This document shows positions 14,717-23,581 of a DNA stretch of 64,000 nt, piece after piece (position 1 is the stretch's first letter; every line of letters begins with the position of its first letter). The DNA is from Oxalobacteraceae bacterium (lineage in GTDB: Bacteria; Pseudomonadota; Gammaproteobacteria; Burkholderiales; Burkholderiaceae_D). The stretch covers positions 62,001 through 126,000 of the forward strand of contig JABTBR010000008.1 of assembly GCA_013284265.1 (NCBI GenBank), read 5' to 3'. The notes under the pieces are model-generated. The model was not told where the DNA came from. It saw only the letters and a program-made list of their open reading frames with translations, and ran no database searches. Made by a program: the position numbers and the translations under genes.

Positions 14717-15124
14717 TTACTTTTGGTAGTTCACGCGCACCAGCATGCGGATGAATTCACGCGCGATCTGACGATGATGCTCGTCCAGACGCTGCAAATC
14801 GGCGATCAGCTTGACGTCGGCCGACTCGAAACGCGACAAGCCATTGGCGCCCTCGCCGTTGGCCGCTGCCGTTTCCGGACCGCCAAAACGCAGCCATTCG
14901 GCCGGCACGCCCAGCCACTGGGCCAGCATGCGCAGCTTCTCCTGGGTGGGAATGGCTTCGCCAACCAGCCATTTACGGGCCGCATGCACGGTAATCGGAC
15001 GGCCATCGAAGCGGATATTGAATTCACGGGCCAGACGGGTGGGACTGTCGGGGGAGTAGTGGGCGTTTTTCAGCGCCTGTTGCAGGCGCTGGCTAAAGCA
15101 TTCGCGTTCATTGGAAGAATTCAT
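14717..15124 (-). CDS. Small HTH (XRE/phage-repressor-like) transcriptional regulator
   Basis: The 135-residue protein has an N-terminal helix-turn-helix region (about 10-75): a segment SQRLQQALKNA, a central ITVHAARKWLVGEAIPTQEK recognition helix and LRMLAQWLGVPAEWL, a pattern common in small proteobacterial and phage-like repressors. A C-terminal helix (about 100-135) may dimerise. No enzymatic domain is present. A perfect 20-bp palindrome lies 11 bp before the start codon, which suggests autorepression. Regulated genes other than itself are not evident. Confidence 0.85.
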   Translation of the reverse strand: MNSSNERECFSQRLQQALKNAHYSPDSPTRLAREFNIRFDGRPITVHAARKWLVGEAIPTQEKLRMLAQWLGVPAEWLRFGGPETAAANGEGANGLSRFESADVKLIADLQRLDEHHRQIAREFIRMLVRVNYQK

Positions 15125-15134
15125 AGATGCACTA

Positions 15135-15154
15135 TTTCATGTCACGACATGAAA
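15135..15154. promoter_or_regulatory. Perfect palindrome, candidate operator of the adjacent HTH regulator
   Basis: TTTCATGTCACGACATGAAA has two perfect 9-bp half-sites around an AC centre, 11 bp upstream of the regulator ATG, where a bound repressor would block the promoter or ribosome site. Assignment to this regulator is by position. Confidence 0.6.
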
Positions 15155-15533
15155 GTCAGTCGTTCGGGGCCAAACTGCGATTGTAACAATTTTTTAGTAA
15201 TATTTAACAGTTTATGCAACAACGCAAGAAATGCGGGCGCCGAAGAGGCATATCACAGCCGGCTGCAAGACGAGCTTGCGCGCATGGCGGGGGCCAGCGC
15301 TACAGTGTAGTACCGGCTGAGTCGGCGCGCCACGCTGATTCAGTTGCGATTGCGCTATATCATGCGGCATCAATGATGCCGCCCGTTTCGTTTCCGTGGC
15401 GCACGATTGCAATCGAGTACATATTTTCGGTATTACCCATCCACTTTGGGTCAATTTTAGACACCGACTCTCCATCTTCCAAGCCGCCGCCATTTTTCAG
15501 GTTCCCTTTTCAGGCGGGCGCGCTACAATGTGA
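15155..15533. other. Intergenic region between the HTH regulator and liuR, with one hairpin
   Basis: No gene is visible. An AT-rich stretch at 15181-15215 could hold the promoter of the divergent HTH gene. A perfect hairpin GCGGCATC-AAT-GATGCCGC lies at 15364-15382 and lacks a strong T run, so it is only a weak terminator candidate. TACAAT at 15524-15529 is a good -10 for liuR, placing the adjacent operator over the transcription start; no convincing -35 was found. Confidence 0.45.
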
Positions 15534-15550
15534 TTGACGTTGACGTAAAC
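15534..15550. promoter_or_regulatory. Candidate LiuR operator upstream of liuR
   Basis: TTGACGTTGACGTAAAC differs from the ivd site at 16137-16153 at two positions and starts 5 bp after a TACAAT -10 element, fitting autoregulation by the MerR-type product of the next gene. Confidence 0.7.
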
Positions 15551-15628
15551 GGAACTCGATCCGCGCCAGCCCGCCGCGCCGCCGTTTGCCGCCTCCCTTA
15601 TACTGATCATTTTCCGCAAGCCCATACG

Positions 15629-16045
15629 ATGCCGACGACCTACACCATCTCCGAACTGTCCCGCGAATTCGACATCACGGCGCGCGCGATCCGCTTTTAC
15701 GAAGACCAGGGTTTGCTCAGCCCCTCGCGCGAAGGCGCGGGCGGACGCAGCCGGGTCTACACCCCGCGCGACCGCACCCGTCTGAAGCTGACCTTGCGCG
15801 GCAAGCGCCTGGGCCTGTCGCTGTCGGAAATCAAGAGCCTGGTCGATATGTACGAGACGCCCAAGGACACCAGCGCCCAGATGAACCGCTTCCTGGGCGT
15901 GCTGGCCCAGCACCGCGAAACGCTGGAACAGCAGCGCGAGGACATCGAAATGTCGCTGGCCGACATCACCGCCCACGAGGATGAATGCAAGCGCCTGCTG
16001 GCCGCCATCGCGGAAGGCAAGCAGCCGGCCAGCGCCACCGAGTAA
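15629..16045 (+). CDS. liuR: MerR-family regulator of leucine/isovalerate catabolism (LiuR-like)
   Basis: The 138-residue protein starts MPTTYTISELSREFDITARA, a MerR winged-helix motif that continues RAIRFYEDQGLLSPSREG, and ends in a coiled-coil dimerisation helix (about 80-130). No C-terminal metal-site cysteines are present, unlike metal-sensing MerR proteins. The gene is transcribed toward ivd, and matching palindromic sites lie upstream of both. In other proteobacteria LiuR represses branched-chain amino acid catabolism genes and is relieved by pathway CoA esters; that role is inferred here. The open frame extends upstream to 15530, but that part overlaps the operator; the ATG at 15629 matches family starts. 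Confidence 0.9.
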   Translation: MPTTYTISELSREFDITARAIRFYEDQGLLSPSREGAGGRSRVYTPRDRTRLKLTLRGKRLGLSLSEIKSLVDMYETPKDTSAQMNRFLGVLAQHRETLEQQREDIEMSLADITAHEDECKRLLAAIAEGKQPASATE

Positions 16046-16136
16046 AGCGCGGCGCGGAACGGTAGAACCGCGTGCGCTGCTGCACGCGGGCAATAGTGTA
16101 AAAAACAACACATTCAGCCCAGCATGCGTCTTCTAC

Positions 16137-16153
16137 TTTACGTTTACGTAAAC
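16137..16153. promoter_or_regulatory. Candidate LiuR operator upstream of ivd
   Basis: TTTACGTTTACGTAAAC contains an overlapping palindrome of the type reported for LiuR regulons and ends 53 bp before the ivd ATG. It recurs upstream of liuR and inside ychJ. Confidence 0.75.
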
Positions 16154-16206
16154 GGAATACATGAGTATGATGGGCGCTTCGATACCATCTTACCCACGAG
16201 GATGCC

Positions 16207-17391
16207 ATGCTCCATCTCCCAGGCCTGACCTTTGACCACGGCGAAGACATCGCCGCCCTGCGTTCCGCTGTACAAGAGTTCGCTTCCGCGGAAATCGCTC
16301 CGCGCGCCGCCGAAATCGACCGCAGCGACCAGTTCCCGATGGACCTGTGGCGCAAGATGGGCGAGCTGGGCTTGCTGGGCATCACCGTCAGCGAAGAATA
16401 TGGCGGCGCCGGCATGGGCTACCTGGCCCACATCGTGGCGATGGAAGAAATCTCGCGCGCCTCGGCCTCGGTGGGCCTGTCCTACGGCGCCCACTCGAAT
16501 CTGTGCGTCAACCAGATCAAGCGCAACGGCACCGAAGAACAGAAACGCCAATACCTGCCCAAGCTCATTTCCGGCGAACACGTCGGCGCCCTGGCCATGT
16601 CCGAGCCGAACGCCGGTTCCGACGTCGTCAGCATGAAGCTGCGCGCCGACTTCAAGGGCGACCGCTGGGTGCTGAACGGCACCAAGATGTGGATCACCAA
16701 CGGCCCCGACGCCGATGTGCTGGTGGTCTACGCCAAGAACGACCTGGAAGCCGGCCCGCGCGGCATGACAGCCTTCCTGATCGAAAAGCATTTCAAGGGT
16801 TTCTCGGTGGCGCAAAAGCTCGACAAGCTGGGCATGCGCGGCTCGCACACGGGCGAACTGGTGTTCGACAACTGCGAAGTGCCGGCCGAAAACGTGCTCG
16901 GCGGCCTGGGCAAGGGCGTCAATGTGCTGATGTCCGGCCTGGACTTCGAACGCACCGTGCTGTCCGGCGGCCCGCTGGGCATCATGCAGGCCTGCATGGA
17001 CGCTGTGGTGCCATATATCCACGATCGCAAGCAATTTGGCCAGGCTATCGGCGAATTCCAGCTGATGCAGGGTAAGATTGCTGATATGTACTCGACCATG
17101 ATGGCATGCAAAGCATATGTGTATGCCGTCGGTCAGGCCTGCGACCGCGCCACGACCCCGGAAGCAGTCCGCCAGCTGCGCAAGGACGCGGCGGGAGCCA
17201 TTTTGTATAGCGCAGAAAAAGCGACCTGGATGGCCGGCGAGGCGATCCAGACGCTGGGCGGCAACGGCTACATCAACGAGTATCCGGTTGGCCGCCTGTG
17301 GCGCGACGCCAAGTTGTACGAAATCGGCGCCGGCACCAGCGAAATCCGCCGCATGCTGATCGGCCGCGAACTGTTCGCGGAAACCAGGTAA
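16207..17391 (+). CDS. ivd: Isovaleryl-CoA dehydrogenase
   Basis: A 394-residue FAD acyl-CoA dehydrogenase with the signatures [15 protein letters not shown] and [16 protein letters not shown]. The position that carries the catalytic Glu in most acyl-CoA dehydrogenases reads [10 protein letters not shown] (no Glu). The base used by isovaleryl-CoA dehydrogenases is present instead as Glu248 in LDFERTVL. This pattern separates it from the second dehydrogenase at 20520. It oxidises isovaleryl-CoA to 3-methylcrotonyl-CoA in leucine breakdown, passing electrons to ETF. It lies 161 bp downstream of liuR behind a LiuR-like operator. It is called liuA in some species. Confidence 0.95.
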   Translation: MLHLPGLTFDHGEDIAALRSAVQEFASAEIAPRAAEIDRSDQFPMDLWRKMGELGLLGITVSEEYGGAGMGYLAHIVAMEEISRASASVGLSYGAHSNLCVNQIKRNGTEEQKRQYLPKLISGEHVGALAMSEPNAGSDVVSMKLRADFKGDRWVLNGTKMWITNGPDADVLVVYAKNDLEAGPRGMTAFLIEKHFKGFSVAQKLDKLGMRGSHTGELVFDNCEVPAENVLGGLGKGVNVLMSGLDFERTVLSGGPLGIMQACMDAVVPYIHDRKQFGQAIGEFQLMQGKIADMYSTMMACKAYVYAVGQACDRATTPEAVRQLRKDAAGAILYSAEKATWMAGEAIQTLGGNGYINEYPVGRLWRDAKLYEIGAGTSEIRRMLIGRELFAETR

Positions 17392-17461
17392 GCAGCGCGT
17401 GTGCATTGGCTGGATGGCCGGCAAATAACAATCCAGTCAATGCACACAAGCGAGTCCAGCC

Positions 17462-19288
17462 ATGATCCAAGGAGCTTTTCCCAAACTGCTGTCGTCCCAG
17501 ATCGCCTTCGATATCGCCCGCACGATACGCGAAGGCTTCGACAAGCATTACCGCCTGTTCCGCCTCACCAGCCAGCAGGCCAAATCGCATTTCGAGCGCG
17601 GTGCCTGGGCCGAGGCCCAGGTGGCCGCGCGCGAGCGCATCGGCTTCTATGACAAGCGGGTGCAGGAATGCGTGCAGATGCTGGAAGACGAATACGACCA
17701 GTCGGAACTGACGGACGAAGTCTGGCGCGAGCTCAAGCTGCACTTCATCGGCATGCTGTCGGACCACAAGCAGCCGGAACTGGCCGAGTCCTTCTTCAAC
17801 TCGGTCTGCTGCAATATCCTGCACCGCACCTACTTCCATAACGACTTCATCTTCGTGCGCCCGGTGGTCTCGACCGAGTACATCGAAACGGAAGAACTGG
17901 CGCCGACCTACCGCGTCTACTACCCCGGCACCGACGGCCTGCACTACACGCTCAAGCGCATCGTCACCAACTTCCAGCTCGACGCCAAGTTCGCCAATCT
18001 GGACCGCGACGTGGAACTGGTGCAGGCGCGCCTGCGCCAGCTGTTCGGCGGCAACCGGGTGGAGCCGAACCACCAGATCCAGGTGCTGTCCAGCCTGTTC
18101 TACCGCAACAAGGGCGCCTACATCGTCGGCAAGGGCATCAACGGCAACCGCGAATATCCCTTCATCGTGCCCATCCTGCACAACCGCCACGGCGAACTGA
18201 TACTCGACACCGTGCTGTTCGACCAGGAACAGATCACCGTGCTGTTCTCGTTTACCCGCGCCTACTTCCTGGTCGATATGGAAGTGCCCTCGGCCTATGT
18301 GCAGTTCCTGCGCAGCCTGCTGCCGCGCAAGCCGCGCAGCGAGATCTATACGATTCTGGGTTTGCAGAAGCAGGGCAAGACGCTGTTCTACCGCGATTAC
18401 CTGCAGCATTTAAAGCATTCCTCCGACCAGTTCGAAATCGCGCCCGGTATCCGCGGCCTGGTGATGCTGGTGTTCGCGCTGCCCTCCTTCCCCTATGTGT
18501 TCAAGGTGATCAAGGATTTCTTCCCGGCGCCCAAGGACACCACGCGCGCGCTGATCAAGGAGAAATACCTGCTGGTGAAAAACCACGACCGCGTGGGCCG
18601 CATGGCCGATACGCTGGAATACTCCAACGTCGCCTTCCCGCGCCACCGCTTCAGCGAAGCGCTGATCGCCGAACTGAAGCACTTCGCGCCCTCGCTGGTG
18701 GAGGAAGACGGCCAGCAGATCATCATCAAGCACCTGTACATCGAGCGGCGCATGGTGCCGCTCAACATCTGGCTCAGCAATGCCGAGAAGGATGCCGACG
18801 ACGACCAGATCGAACATGGCGTGCTGGAATACGGCAACGCCATCAAGGAACTGGTGGCTGCCAACATCTTCCCCGGCGACATGCTGTACAAGAACTTCGG
18901 CGTGACCCGCCACCAGCGCGTGGTGTTCTACGATTACGACGAAATCGAGTACATCACCGACTGCGTGTTCCGCAATATTCCGGAAGCGCGCAACGAGGAG
19001 GAGGAAATGGCCTCCGAGCCCTGGTATCCGATCGGCAAATACGACGTCTTCCCCGAGCAGTTCGGCAAGTTCCTGCTGGGGAACGCCAAGATCCGCAAAT
19101 ATTTCATGAAGCACCACGCCGACCTGCTGACGCAAGCCTGGTGGCAGGCGCGCAAGCAACGCATTCTCGATGGCTTCGTCGAAGACGTGTTCCCGTATCC
19201 GCAGCACATCCGTTTCTGCAATCAGCATATGACACCCCCACCGGCGGTAACGCCGCCCCCCTTTATGGAGACAGTAGAAAATGAATGA
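17462..19288 (+). CDS. aceK: Isocitrate dehydrogenase kinase/phosphatase
   Basis: The 608-residue protein matches AceK over its length: an N-terminal regulatory half (with the segment HPLYKRIVTNF-like [12 protein letters not shown]), then a kinase-like half with [12 protein letters not shown] and [13 protein letters not shown], where the aspartates serve metal/ATP binding. AceK phosphorylates and dephosphorylates isocitrate dehydrogenase, switching carbon between the TCA cycle and the glyoxylate bypass. It is not next to aceA/aceB here but between two acetyl-CoA-forming pathway genes. Its stop codon overlaps the thiolase start by 8 bp, so the two are probably translationally coupled. The 70-bp gap after ivd may carry its own promoter, but none is obvious. 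Confidence 0.96.
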   Translation: MIQGAFPKLLSSQIAFDIARTIREGFDKHYRLFRLTSQQAKSHFERGAWAEAQVAARERIGFYDKRVQECVQMLEDEYDQSELTDEVWRELKLHFIGMLSDHKQPELAESFFNSVCCNILHRTYFHNDFIFVRPVVSTEYIETEELAPTYRVYYPGTDGLHYTLKRIVTNFQLDAKFANLDRDVELVQARLRQLFGGNRVEPNHQIQVLSSLFYRNKGAYIVGKGINGNREYPFIVPILHNRHGELILDTVLFDQEQITVLFSFTRAYFLVDMEVPSAYVQFLRSLLPRKPRSEIYTILGLQKQGKTLFYRDYLQHLKHSSDQFEIAPGIRGLVMLVFALPSFPYVFKVIKDFFPAPKDTTRALIKEKYLLVKNHDRVGRMADTLEYSNVAFPRHRFSEALIAELKHFAPSLVEEDGQQIIIKHLYIERRMVPLNIWLSNAEKDADDDQIEHGVLEYGNAIKELVAANIFPGDMLYKNFGVTRHQRVVFYDYDEIEYITDCVFRNIPEARNEEEEMASEPWYPIGKYDVFPEQFGKFLLGNAKIRKYFMKHHADLLTQAWWQARKQRILDGFVEDVFPYPQHIRFCNQHMTPPPAVTPPPFMETVENE

Positions 19289-20477
19289 TCCTATCGTTAT
19301 CGTCGGTGCGGCACGCACCCCTATGGGCGCCTTCCAGGGCGACTTCTCCGCCGTCAGCGCCAGCGACCTGGGCGCCGTGGCGATCCGCGCCGCCGTCGAG
19401 CGCGCCGGCGTCAAGCCGGAAGCCGTCGAACACGTTTATTTCGGCAACTGCCTGATGGCGGGCCAGGGTCAGGCGCCAGCGCGCCAGGCCGCACTCAAGG
19501 CCGGCCTGCCGACCTCGGCCGCCGCAGTCACCCTGTCCAAGATGTGCGGCTCGGCCATGCAGGCCGCGATCTTCGCGCACGACACCCTGAAAGCCGGCAG
19601 CGCCGACGTGATCGTGGCCGGCGGCATGGAGTCGATGACCAACGCCCCCTACATCATTCCCAAGGCACGCGGCGGCTACCGCATCGGCCACGGCATGATG
19701 TACGACCACATGATGCTCGACGGCCTGGAAGACGCTTACAGCAAGGATGAAAAAGGCAATGGCCGCTCGATGGGCACCTTCGCCGAAGAGTGCGTCAGCC
19801 AGTACAGCTTCAGCCGCGAAGCGCAGGACAACTTCGCCATCGCCTCGGTCAAGCGCGCCCAGGCCGCCACCGCCGACGGCAGCTTCGCCTGGGAAATCGC
19901 CCCTGTGACCGTGTCCGGACGCAACGGCGACACCGTCATCGACAAGGATGAAGGCCCGCTCAAGGCCAAGGTCGAAAAGATTCCATCGCTGCGCGCAGCG
20001 TTCAAGAAAGACGGCACCATCACCGCCGCCTCGTCCTCCTCGATCAACGACGGCGCCGCCGCGCTGGTACTGATGCGCGCCTCGACCGCCAAGGAACAAG
20101 GCCTGACGGTACTGGCCACCATCATCGGCCACGCCACCCATGCCCAGGCACCGAATTTGTTCACCACCGCCCCGGTAGGCGCGATGCAGAAACTGTTCGC
20201 CAAGACCGGCTGGGCCGCGCGCGACGTCGACCTGTTCGAAGTGAACGAAGCCTTCGCCGCCGTGCCGATGGCCGCGATGCACGACCTGGATATCTCGCAC
20301 GACAAGATCAACATCCACGGCGGTGCCTGCGCCCTGGGCCACCCGATCGGCGCATCCGGCGCGCGCATCATCGTAACCCTGATCGGCGCGCTGAAAAAGA
20401 CCGGCGGCAAACGCGGCGTAGCGGCCCTGTGCATCGGCGGCGGCGAAGCCACTGCCATGGCCATCGAACTGGCCTAA
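19281..20477 (+). CDS. Acetyl-CoA C-acetyltransferase (thiolase)
   Basis: The 398-residue thiolase has active-site Cys89 in LSKMCGSAM, the [10 protein letters not shown] segment, the [16 protein letters not shown] histidine region near 350 and a second catalytic cysteine in ALCIGGGEA near 384. It interconverts two acetyl-CoA with acetoacetyl-CoA, so it can finish the acetoacetate branch of leucine degradation or feed short-chain metabolism. Its start overlaps the aceK stop, and the ACAD gene follows 42 bp downstream. Paralogues used in polyhydroxybutyrate synthesis look the same, so I give no symbol. Confidence 0.94.
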   Translation: MNDPIVIVGAARTPMGAFQGDFSAVSASDLGAVAIRAAVERAGVKPEAVEHVYFGNCLMAGQGQAPARQAALKAGLPTSAAAVTLSKMCGSAMQAAIFAHDTLKAGSADVIVAGGMESMTNAPYIIPKARGGYRIGHGMMYDHMMLDGLEDAYSKDEKGNGRSMGTFAEECVSQYSFSREAQDNFAIASVKRAQAATADGSFAWEIAPVTVSGRNGDTVIDKDEGPLKAKVEKIPSLRAAFKKDGTITAASSSSINDGAAALVLMRASTAKEQGLTVLATIIGHATHAQAPNLFTTAPVGAMQKLFAKTGWAARDVDLFEVNEAFAAVPMAAMHDLDISHDKINIHGGACALGHPIGASGARIIVTLIGALKKTGGKRGVAALCIGGGEATAMAIELA

Positions 20478-20519
20478 GCCAAGCAGCGATTCCCTCCGAC
20501 CCTTACCGAGCTAGCCTCC

Positions 20520-21647
20520 ATGATACTGAGCGACGAACACCATATGATCCGCGACGCCCTGCGCAATTTTTCGCAGGAACGCCTGGCCCCCAACGCAGCG
20601 CGCTGGGACAAGGAACATTACTTCCCTAAACAGGAACTGAAGGAGCTGGCCGCACTCGGCGCCTTCGGCGTCGCCGTACCGGAAGCGCTGGGCGGTGCCG
20701 GGCTGGACTACGTGTCGCTGGCCCTGGTGCTGGAGGAAATCGCAGCCGGTGATGGCGGCACCTCGACCATCATCTCCGTCAACAACTGCCCGGTGTGTAG
20801 CATCGCCATGATGTACGCCAACGACGCGCAGAAAGAACAATGGCTGCGTCCGCTGGCGCAAGGCGAGATGCTGGGCGCCTTCTGCCTGACCGAGCCCCAC
20901 ACCGGCAGCGACGCCGCCGCCCTGCGCACCACCGCCACCCGCGAGGGTGACGAATATGTGATCAACGGCGTCAAGCAATTCATCACCAGCGGCAAGTATG
21001 CCGATGTGGCCATCGTCATGGCCGTGACCGACAAGGCCGCCGGCAAGAAGGGCATCAGTGCCTTCTGGGTACCGACCAGCGCGCCTGGCTACATCGTTTC
21101 CGGGCTGGAGCAGAAGATGGGCCAGCATTCCTCGGATACGGCGCAGATCCTGTTCGAGAACTGCCGCATTCCGGCCGCCAACCTGATCGGCGAAGAGGGG
21201 CAGGGCTACAAGATCGCCCTGTCCGGCCTGGAAGGCGGACGCATCGGCATCGCCTCGCAGGCGGTGGGCATGGCGCGCGCCGCGTATGAAGCGGCGCTGA
21301 AGTATTCGCGCGAACGTGAGAGTTTCGGCAAGCCTATCTTCGAGCATCAGGCGGTGCAGTTCCGTCTGGCCGATATGGCGACGCAGATTGAAGCGGCGCG
21401 GCATTTGATCCAGCATGCGGCGTCGATGAAGGATGCGGGGCTGCCGTGTCTGAAAGAGGCTGCGATGGCCAAGCTGTTCGCTTCCGAGATGGCCGAGCGC
21501 GTCTGTTCGGACGCGATTCAGGTGCATGGCGGGTATGGATATGTGTCCGACTTCCCGGTGGAGCGGATTTATCGCGATGTGCGCGTGTGCCAGATTTACG
21601 AAGGCACCAGCGATATTCAGAAGCTGCTGATTGCGCGGGCCTTATAA
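20520..21647 (+). CDS. Acyl-CoA dehydrogenase (short/branched-chain type)
   Basis: The 375-residue protein has the acyl-CoA dehydrogenase signatures FCLTEPHTGSDAAALR and QFITSGKYADVAIVMAV. Its catalytic base is the normal C-terminal Glu361 in QIYEGTSDIQKLLIA, unlike Ivd. Substrate is not fixed by sequence: butyryl-, 2-methylbutyryl- or another short-chain acyl-CoA is likely. It follows the thiolase by 42 bp on the same strand, so the ivd-aceK-thiolase-ACAD run probably forms one or two transcripts. No terminator hairpin follows directly; a 63-bp palindromic repeat starts 45 bp after the stop. Confidence 0.93.
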   Translation: MILSDEHHMIRDALRNFSQERLAPNAARWDKEHYFPKQELKELAALGAFGVAVPEALGGAGLDYVSLALVLEEIAAGDGGTSTIISVNNCPVCSIAMMYANDAQKEQWLRPLAQGEMLGAFCLTEPHTGSDAAALRTTATREGDEYVINGVKQFITSGKYADVAIVMAVTDKAAGKKGISAFWVPTSAPGYIVSGLEQKMGQHSSDTAQILFENCRIPAANLIGEEGQGYKIALSGLEGGRIGIASQAVGMARAAYEAALKYSRERESFGKPIFEHQAVQFRLADMATQIEAARHLIQHAASMKDAGLPCLKEAAMAKLFASEMAERVCSDAIQVHGGYGYVSDFPVERIYRDVRVCQIYEGTSDIQKLLIARAL

Positions 21648-21692
21648 GCTTCGCAATCATCGCTAAAGCGCGGCGACGGCCGCGTTTTTTAA

Positions 21693-21755
21693 AACCCATG
21701 GCGTAACCCTGGGGTCTGACCCGGCGGGTCAGACCCCGGCTCTTTGCCGTGGGTT
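21693..21755 (-). repeat. Dispersed palindromic repeat, short form (63 bp)
   Basis: It runs AACCCATGGCGTAACCCTGG to GGCTCTTTGCCGTGGGTT with the core GGGTCTGACCC/GGGTCAGACCCC; arm B is on the left. It sits 45 bp downstream of the ACAD gene. Confidence 0.85.
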
Positions 21756-21796
21756 CTTATGAATGTCGCGGCATGCCAACGCAGCGCGACCGTCGT

Positions 21797-21819
21797 CCCC
21801 GGTCTTTCGCCGTGGGTAT
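21797..21819 (-). repeat. Degenerate single arm of the dispersed repeat
   Basis: CCCCGGTCTTTCGCCGTGGG resembles arm A (CCCCGGCTCTTTGCCGTGGG) with changed bases but has no partner arm, so it is probably a decayed copy. Confidence 0.5.
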
Positions 21820-21869
21820 AAAACCAAGGCGCTCCCAACAAGCACAACAAATCTCCAGCCATAAAAAAA

Positions 21870-21885
21870 GCCCGCTTCCGCGGGC
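21870..21885 (-). terminator. Rho-independent terminator for a minus-strand transcript
   Basis: GCCCGC-TTCC-GCGGGC; read on the minus strand it is followed directly by CTTTTTTTAT. It would end a transcript coming from the right. Confidence 0.75.
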
Positions 21886-21902
21886 CTCGTTCAATGTACT
21901 AC

Positions 21903-22112
21903 CTATTCTTTAATCGCATGCCGGACGCCAGTGCTATCTGCAAAGTGCCTCCGAGTCTCGGGCGCCCATGCTATCTGCGTGGTGCCCCCAACGTGTAAAT
22001 CGACCATCGTATTCGGAACTACAACTCCAGGTTTTTGCAGCTTGACGCTGTTCGAGCTTACACATATCGAACCGCAGCGCAGACCTTGGATAATGGGACT
22101 GTTTGCACGCAA
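21903..22112 (-). CDS. Possible small protein or untranslated RNA, unknown function
   Basis: A 69-codon frame with a weak TTG start ends 18 bp before the terminator at 21885 and lies downstream of a promoter-like pair with a palindrome. An overlapping 74-codon frame (21934-22158) exists in another register, so the coding call is uncertain. The transcription unit itself is better supported than the protein. The C-terminal half reads VPNTMVDLHVGGTTQI... with no family I recognise. A structured RNA of about 260 nt is an alternative. Confidence 0.25.
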   Translation of the reverse strand: MRANSPIIQGLRCGSICVSSNSVKLQKPGVVVPNTMVDLHVGGTTQIAWAPETRRHFADSTGVRHAIKE

Positions 22113-22131
22113 ACCTCACCACAAAACGAAG

Positions 22132-22161
22132 TGTATCACAGTTCTTTGTGCGACGCACAAA
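22132..22161 (-). promoter_or_regulatory. Promoter with overlapping palindrome for the small minus-strand unit
   Basis: On the minus strand TTGTGC (22160-22155), a 17-bp spacer and GATACA (22137-22132) form a well-spaced promoter. The -35 lies inside the perfect palindrome TTTGTGCG-T-CGCACAAA (22161-22145), a good repressor-site candidate. Confidence 0.45.
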
Positions 22162-22302
22162 TTATTTCAGTAATTGTTATTACACTCCTTCGGCGCAGGC
22201 GCGTCTGGCTGAGCCGACGTCACAGCTGAAGTTCCAGCCCGGCTGTGACAATGTAAGTATTTTTACCGGCTAGCAACATGCTAACCTTCCGCCTACGACC
22301 AA

Positions 22303-22824
22303 TTGACCATCAGATTAAAAGTGCGAGCATCGACAATTCCCCCATCTAGCCGCGCGCCAACGCCTCTGCGCACGATCCTCATCGGAGCTGTGTTTGCGTT
22401 CTTGCAACTACCGCAAGCCAGTCACGCAGAAGTCTACAAATGGGTCGACGCCAATGGAAAAACGCATTACTCGGATAACAAAGATCAGGCTGGCAATGCG
22501 CAGGTAGAGCAGCTGAAGGTCCAGGCGCCGCCAGAAGCGCCGCCAACCGCGCCCATACCCACCTGGAAGCAGCAGGAAATCGAGTTCAAGCTGCGTCAGG
22601 CGCAACAACAAACCAGGGTGCAAGCCTCCCCGCCGGAAAGCCGGCATCCCAAAAGCCGGAATCCCAACAACCCCTATTACAGCAATAAGCCGGAAACAGA
22701 TAAGTCGCGCTGTGATCTTGCCCATGACATCAAAAGCGGCGCCGCGGTACGTTCACGCGGCGCGCCAACCGATGCCAACGACAGGCGCATCGCTGATCAG
22801 GATATCCAATCGTACTGCCACTAA
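22303..22824 (+). CDS. DUF4124-domain secreted protein
   Basis: The 173-residue frame has a signal-peptide-like stretch (about 22-42) ending SHAE, then the DUF4124 signature VYKWVDANGKTHYSDN at about residues 44-60. Downstream it is rich in Pro, Gln and Ser with predicted disorder and a C-terminal CDLAHDIKSGAA segment. DUF4124 proteins are periplasmic, of unknown function. The start is uncertain: 22303 is a TTG and an in-frame GTG lies six codons later. Upstream, the AT-rich region near 22245-22290 may hold its promoter. Confidence 0.75.
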   Translation: MTIRLKVRASTIPPSSRAPTPLRTILIGAVFAFLQLPQASHAEVYKWVDANGKTHYSDNKDQAGNAQVEQLKVQAPPEAPPTAPIPTWKQQEIEFKLRQAQQQTRVQASPPESRHPKSRNPNNPYYSNKPETDKSRCDLAHDIKSGAAVRSRGAPTDANDRRIADQDIQSYCH

Positions 22825-22924
22825 GGCAAAATAAGCAGCGATCCAGATTTCTCAAGCCTGGCCGCGAATCCAGCGCATTCGACAAGAATTGCTTGAGCCT
22901 GATGACGGAAAGAACTCGCTAACG

Positions 22925-23581
22925 ATGATTGCCAAACATGTACTTTGCTATGGTGACTCAATGTCGTGGGGCATCGTGCCTGGTAGCAGACAGCGCCATC
23001 CATTCGAAAAACGTTGGACCGGTATCCTGCAGCAACTGCTCGGCCCCGACATCAGGATTATCGAAGAATGTTTGAATGGGCGGACAACGGTCTGGGACGA
23101 CCCTTTCCGGCCTGGGCGCAATGGAAAAGAACTGCTACTGCCAAGCTTGCATTCCCATTCCCCCATCGACCTGCTCATTCTCTTCCTGGGAACCAACGAC
23201 TTGCAGTCCATGTACGGGGTGAACGCCTATGAGTCGTCTCTGGGAGCCGCGGCCCTTGTCGATATCATCAAAGGATGCGTCGCCGAACCAATGGCCAGCC
23301 CTCCTCAGATTCTGCTCATCTCCCCTCCGCGTATCATTGATCCACACGGCGTTATGGCGGAAAAATTCCGCGGCGCGGCAGAAAAATCGGATCAATTCTC
23401 CCACTGGTACAAGCGCATTTCCGAAGAACGTGGCACTTTCTTCTTTGACGCGGCAGACGTTATCAAGCCTAGCGAAGTGGATGGCGTTCACCTCGACGAA
23501 CTACAGCATCAGCAGTTCGCCGCCGGCATTCATCATCTCGTATCCGGCATCCTGGACGGCGACGTGGTCCTGTCCAGATAG
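22925..23581 (+). CDS. SGNH/GDSL-type hydrolase
   Basis: A 218-residue SGNH hydrolase: block I GDSMSWG with the nucleophilic Ser at about residue 12, block III GTNDLQS near 93-99, and the C-terminal Asp-x-x-His in VDGVHLDE. There is no signal peptide, so it should be cytosolic; family members deacylate or cleave small esters, but the substrate is not set. The start at 22925 puts the GDS motif at the usual distance from the N-terminus; an in-frame start 36 bp earlier is possible. Its last 49 bp overlap the end of the convergent substrate-binding protein. Confidence 0.88.
   Translation: MIAKHVLCYGDSMSWGIVPGSRQRHPFEKRWTGILQQLLGPDIRIIEECLNGRTTVWDDPFRPGRNGKELLLPSLHSHSPIDLLILFLGTNDLQSMYGVNAYESSLGAAALVDIIKGCVAEPMASPPQILLISPPRIIDPHGVMAEKFRGAAEKSDQFSHWYKRISEERGTFFFDAADVIKPSEVDGVHLDELQHQQFAAGIHHLVSGILDGDVVLSR

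Noticed and set aside
15364..15382. Terminator before liuR
   Set aside because: The hairpin is perfect but lacks a T tail and lies 240 bp from any stop codon; recorded only as a hairpin in the intergenic entry.
21868..22290. Possible tmRNA or 6S RNA
   Set aside because: No CCA end with a tRNA-like half, no tag-peptide reading frame and no 6S-like long bulged stem; kept only as a small unknown unit.
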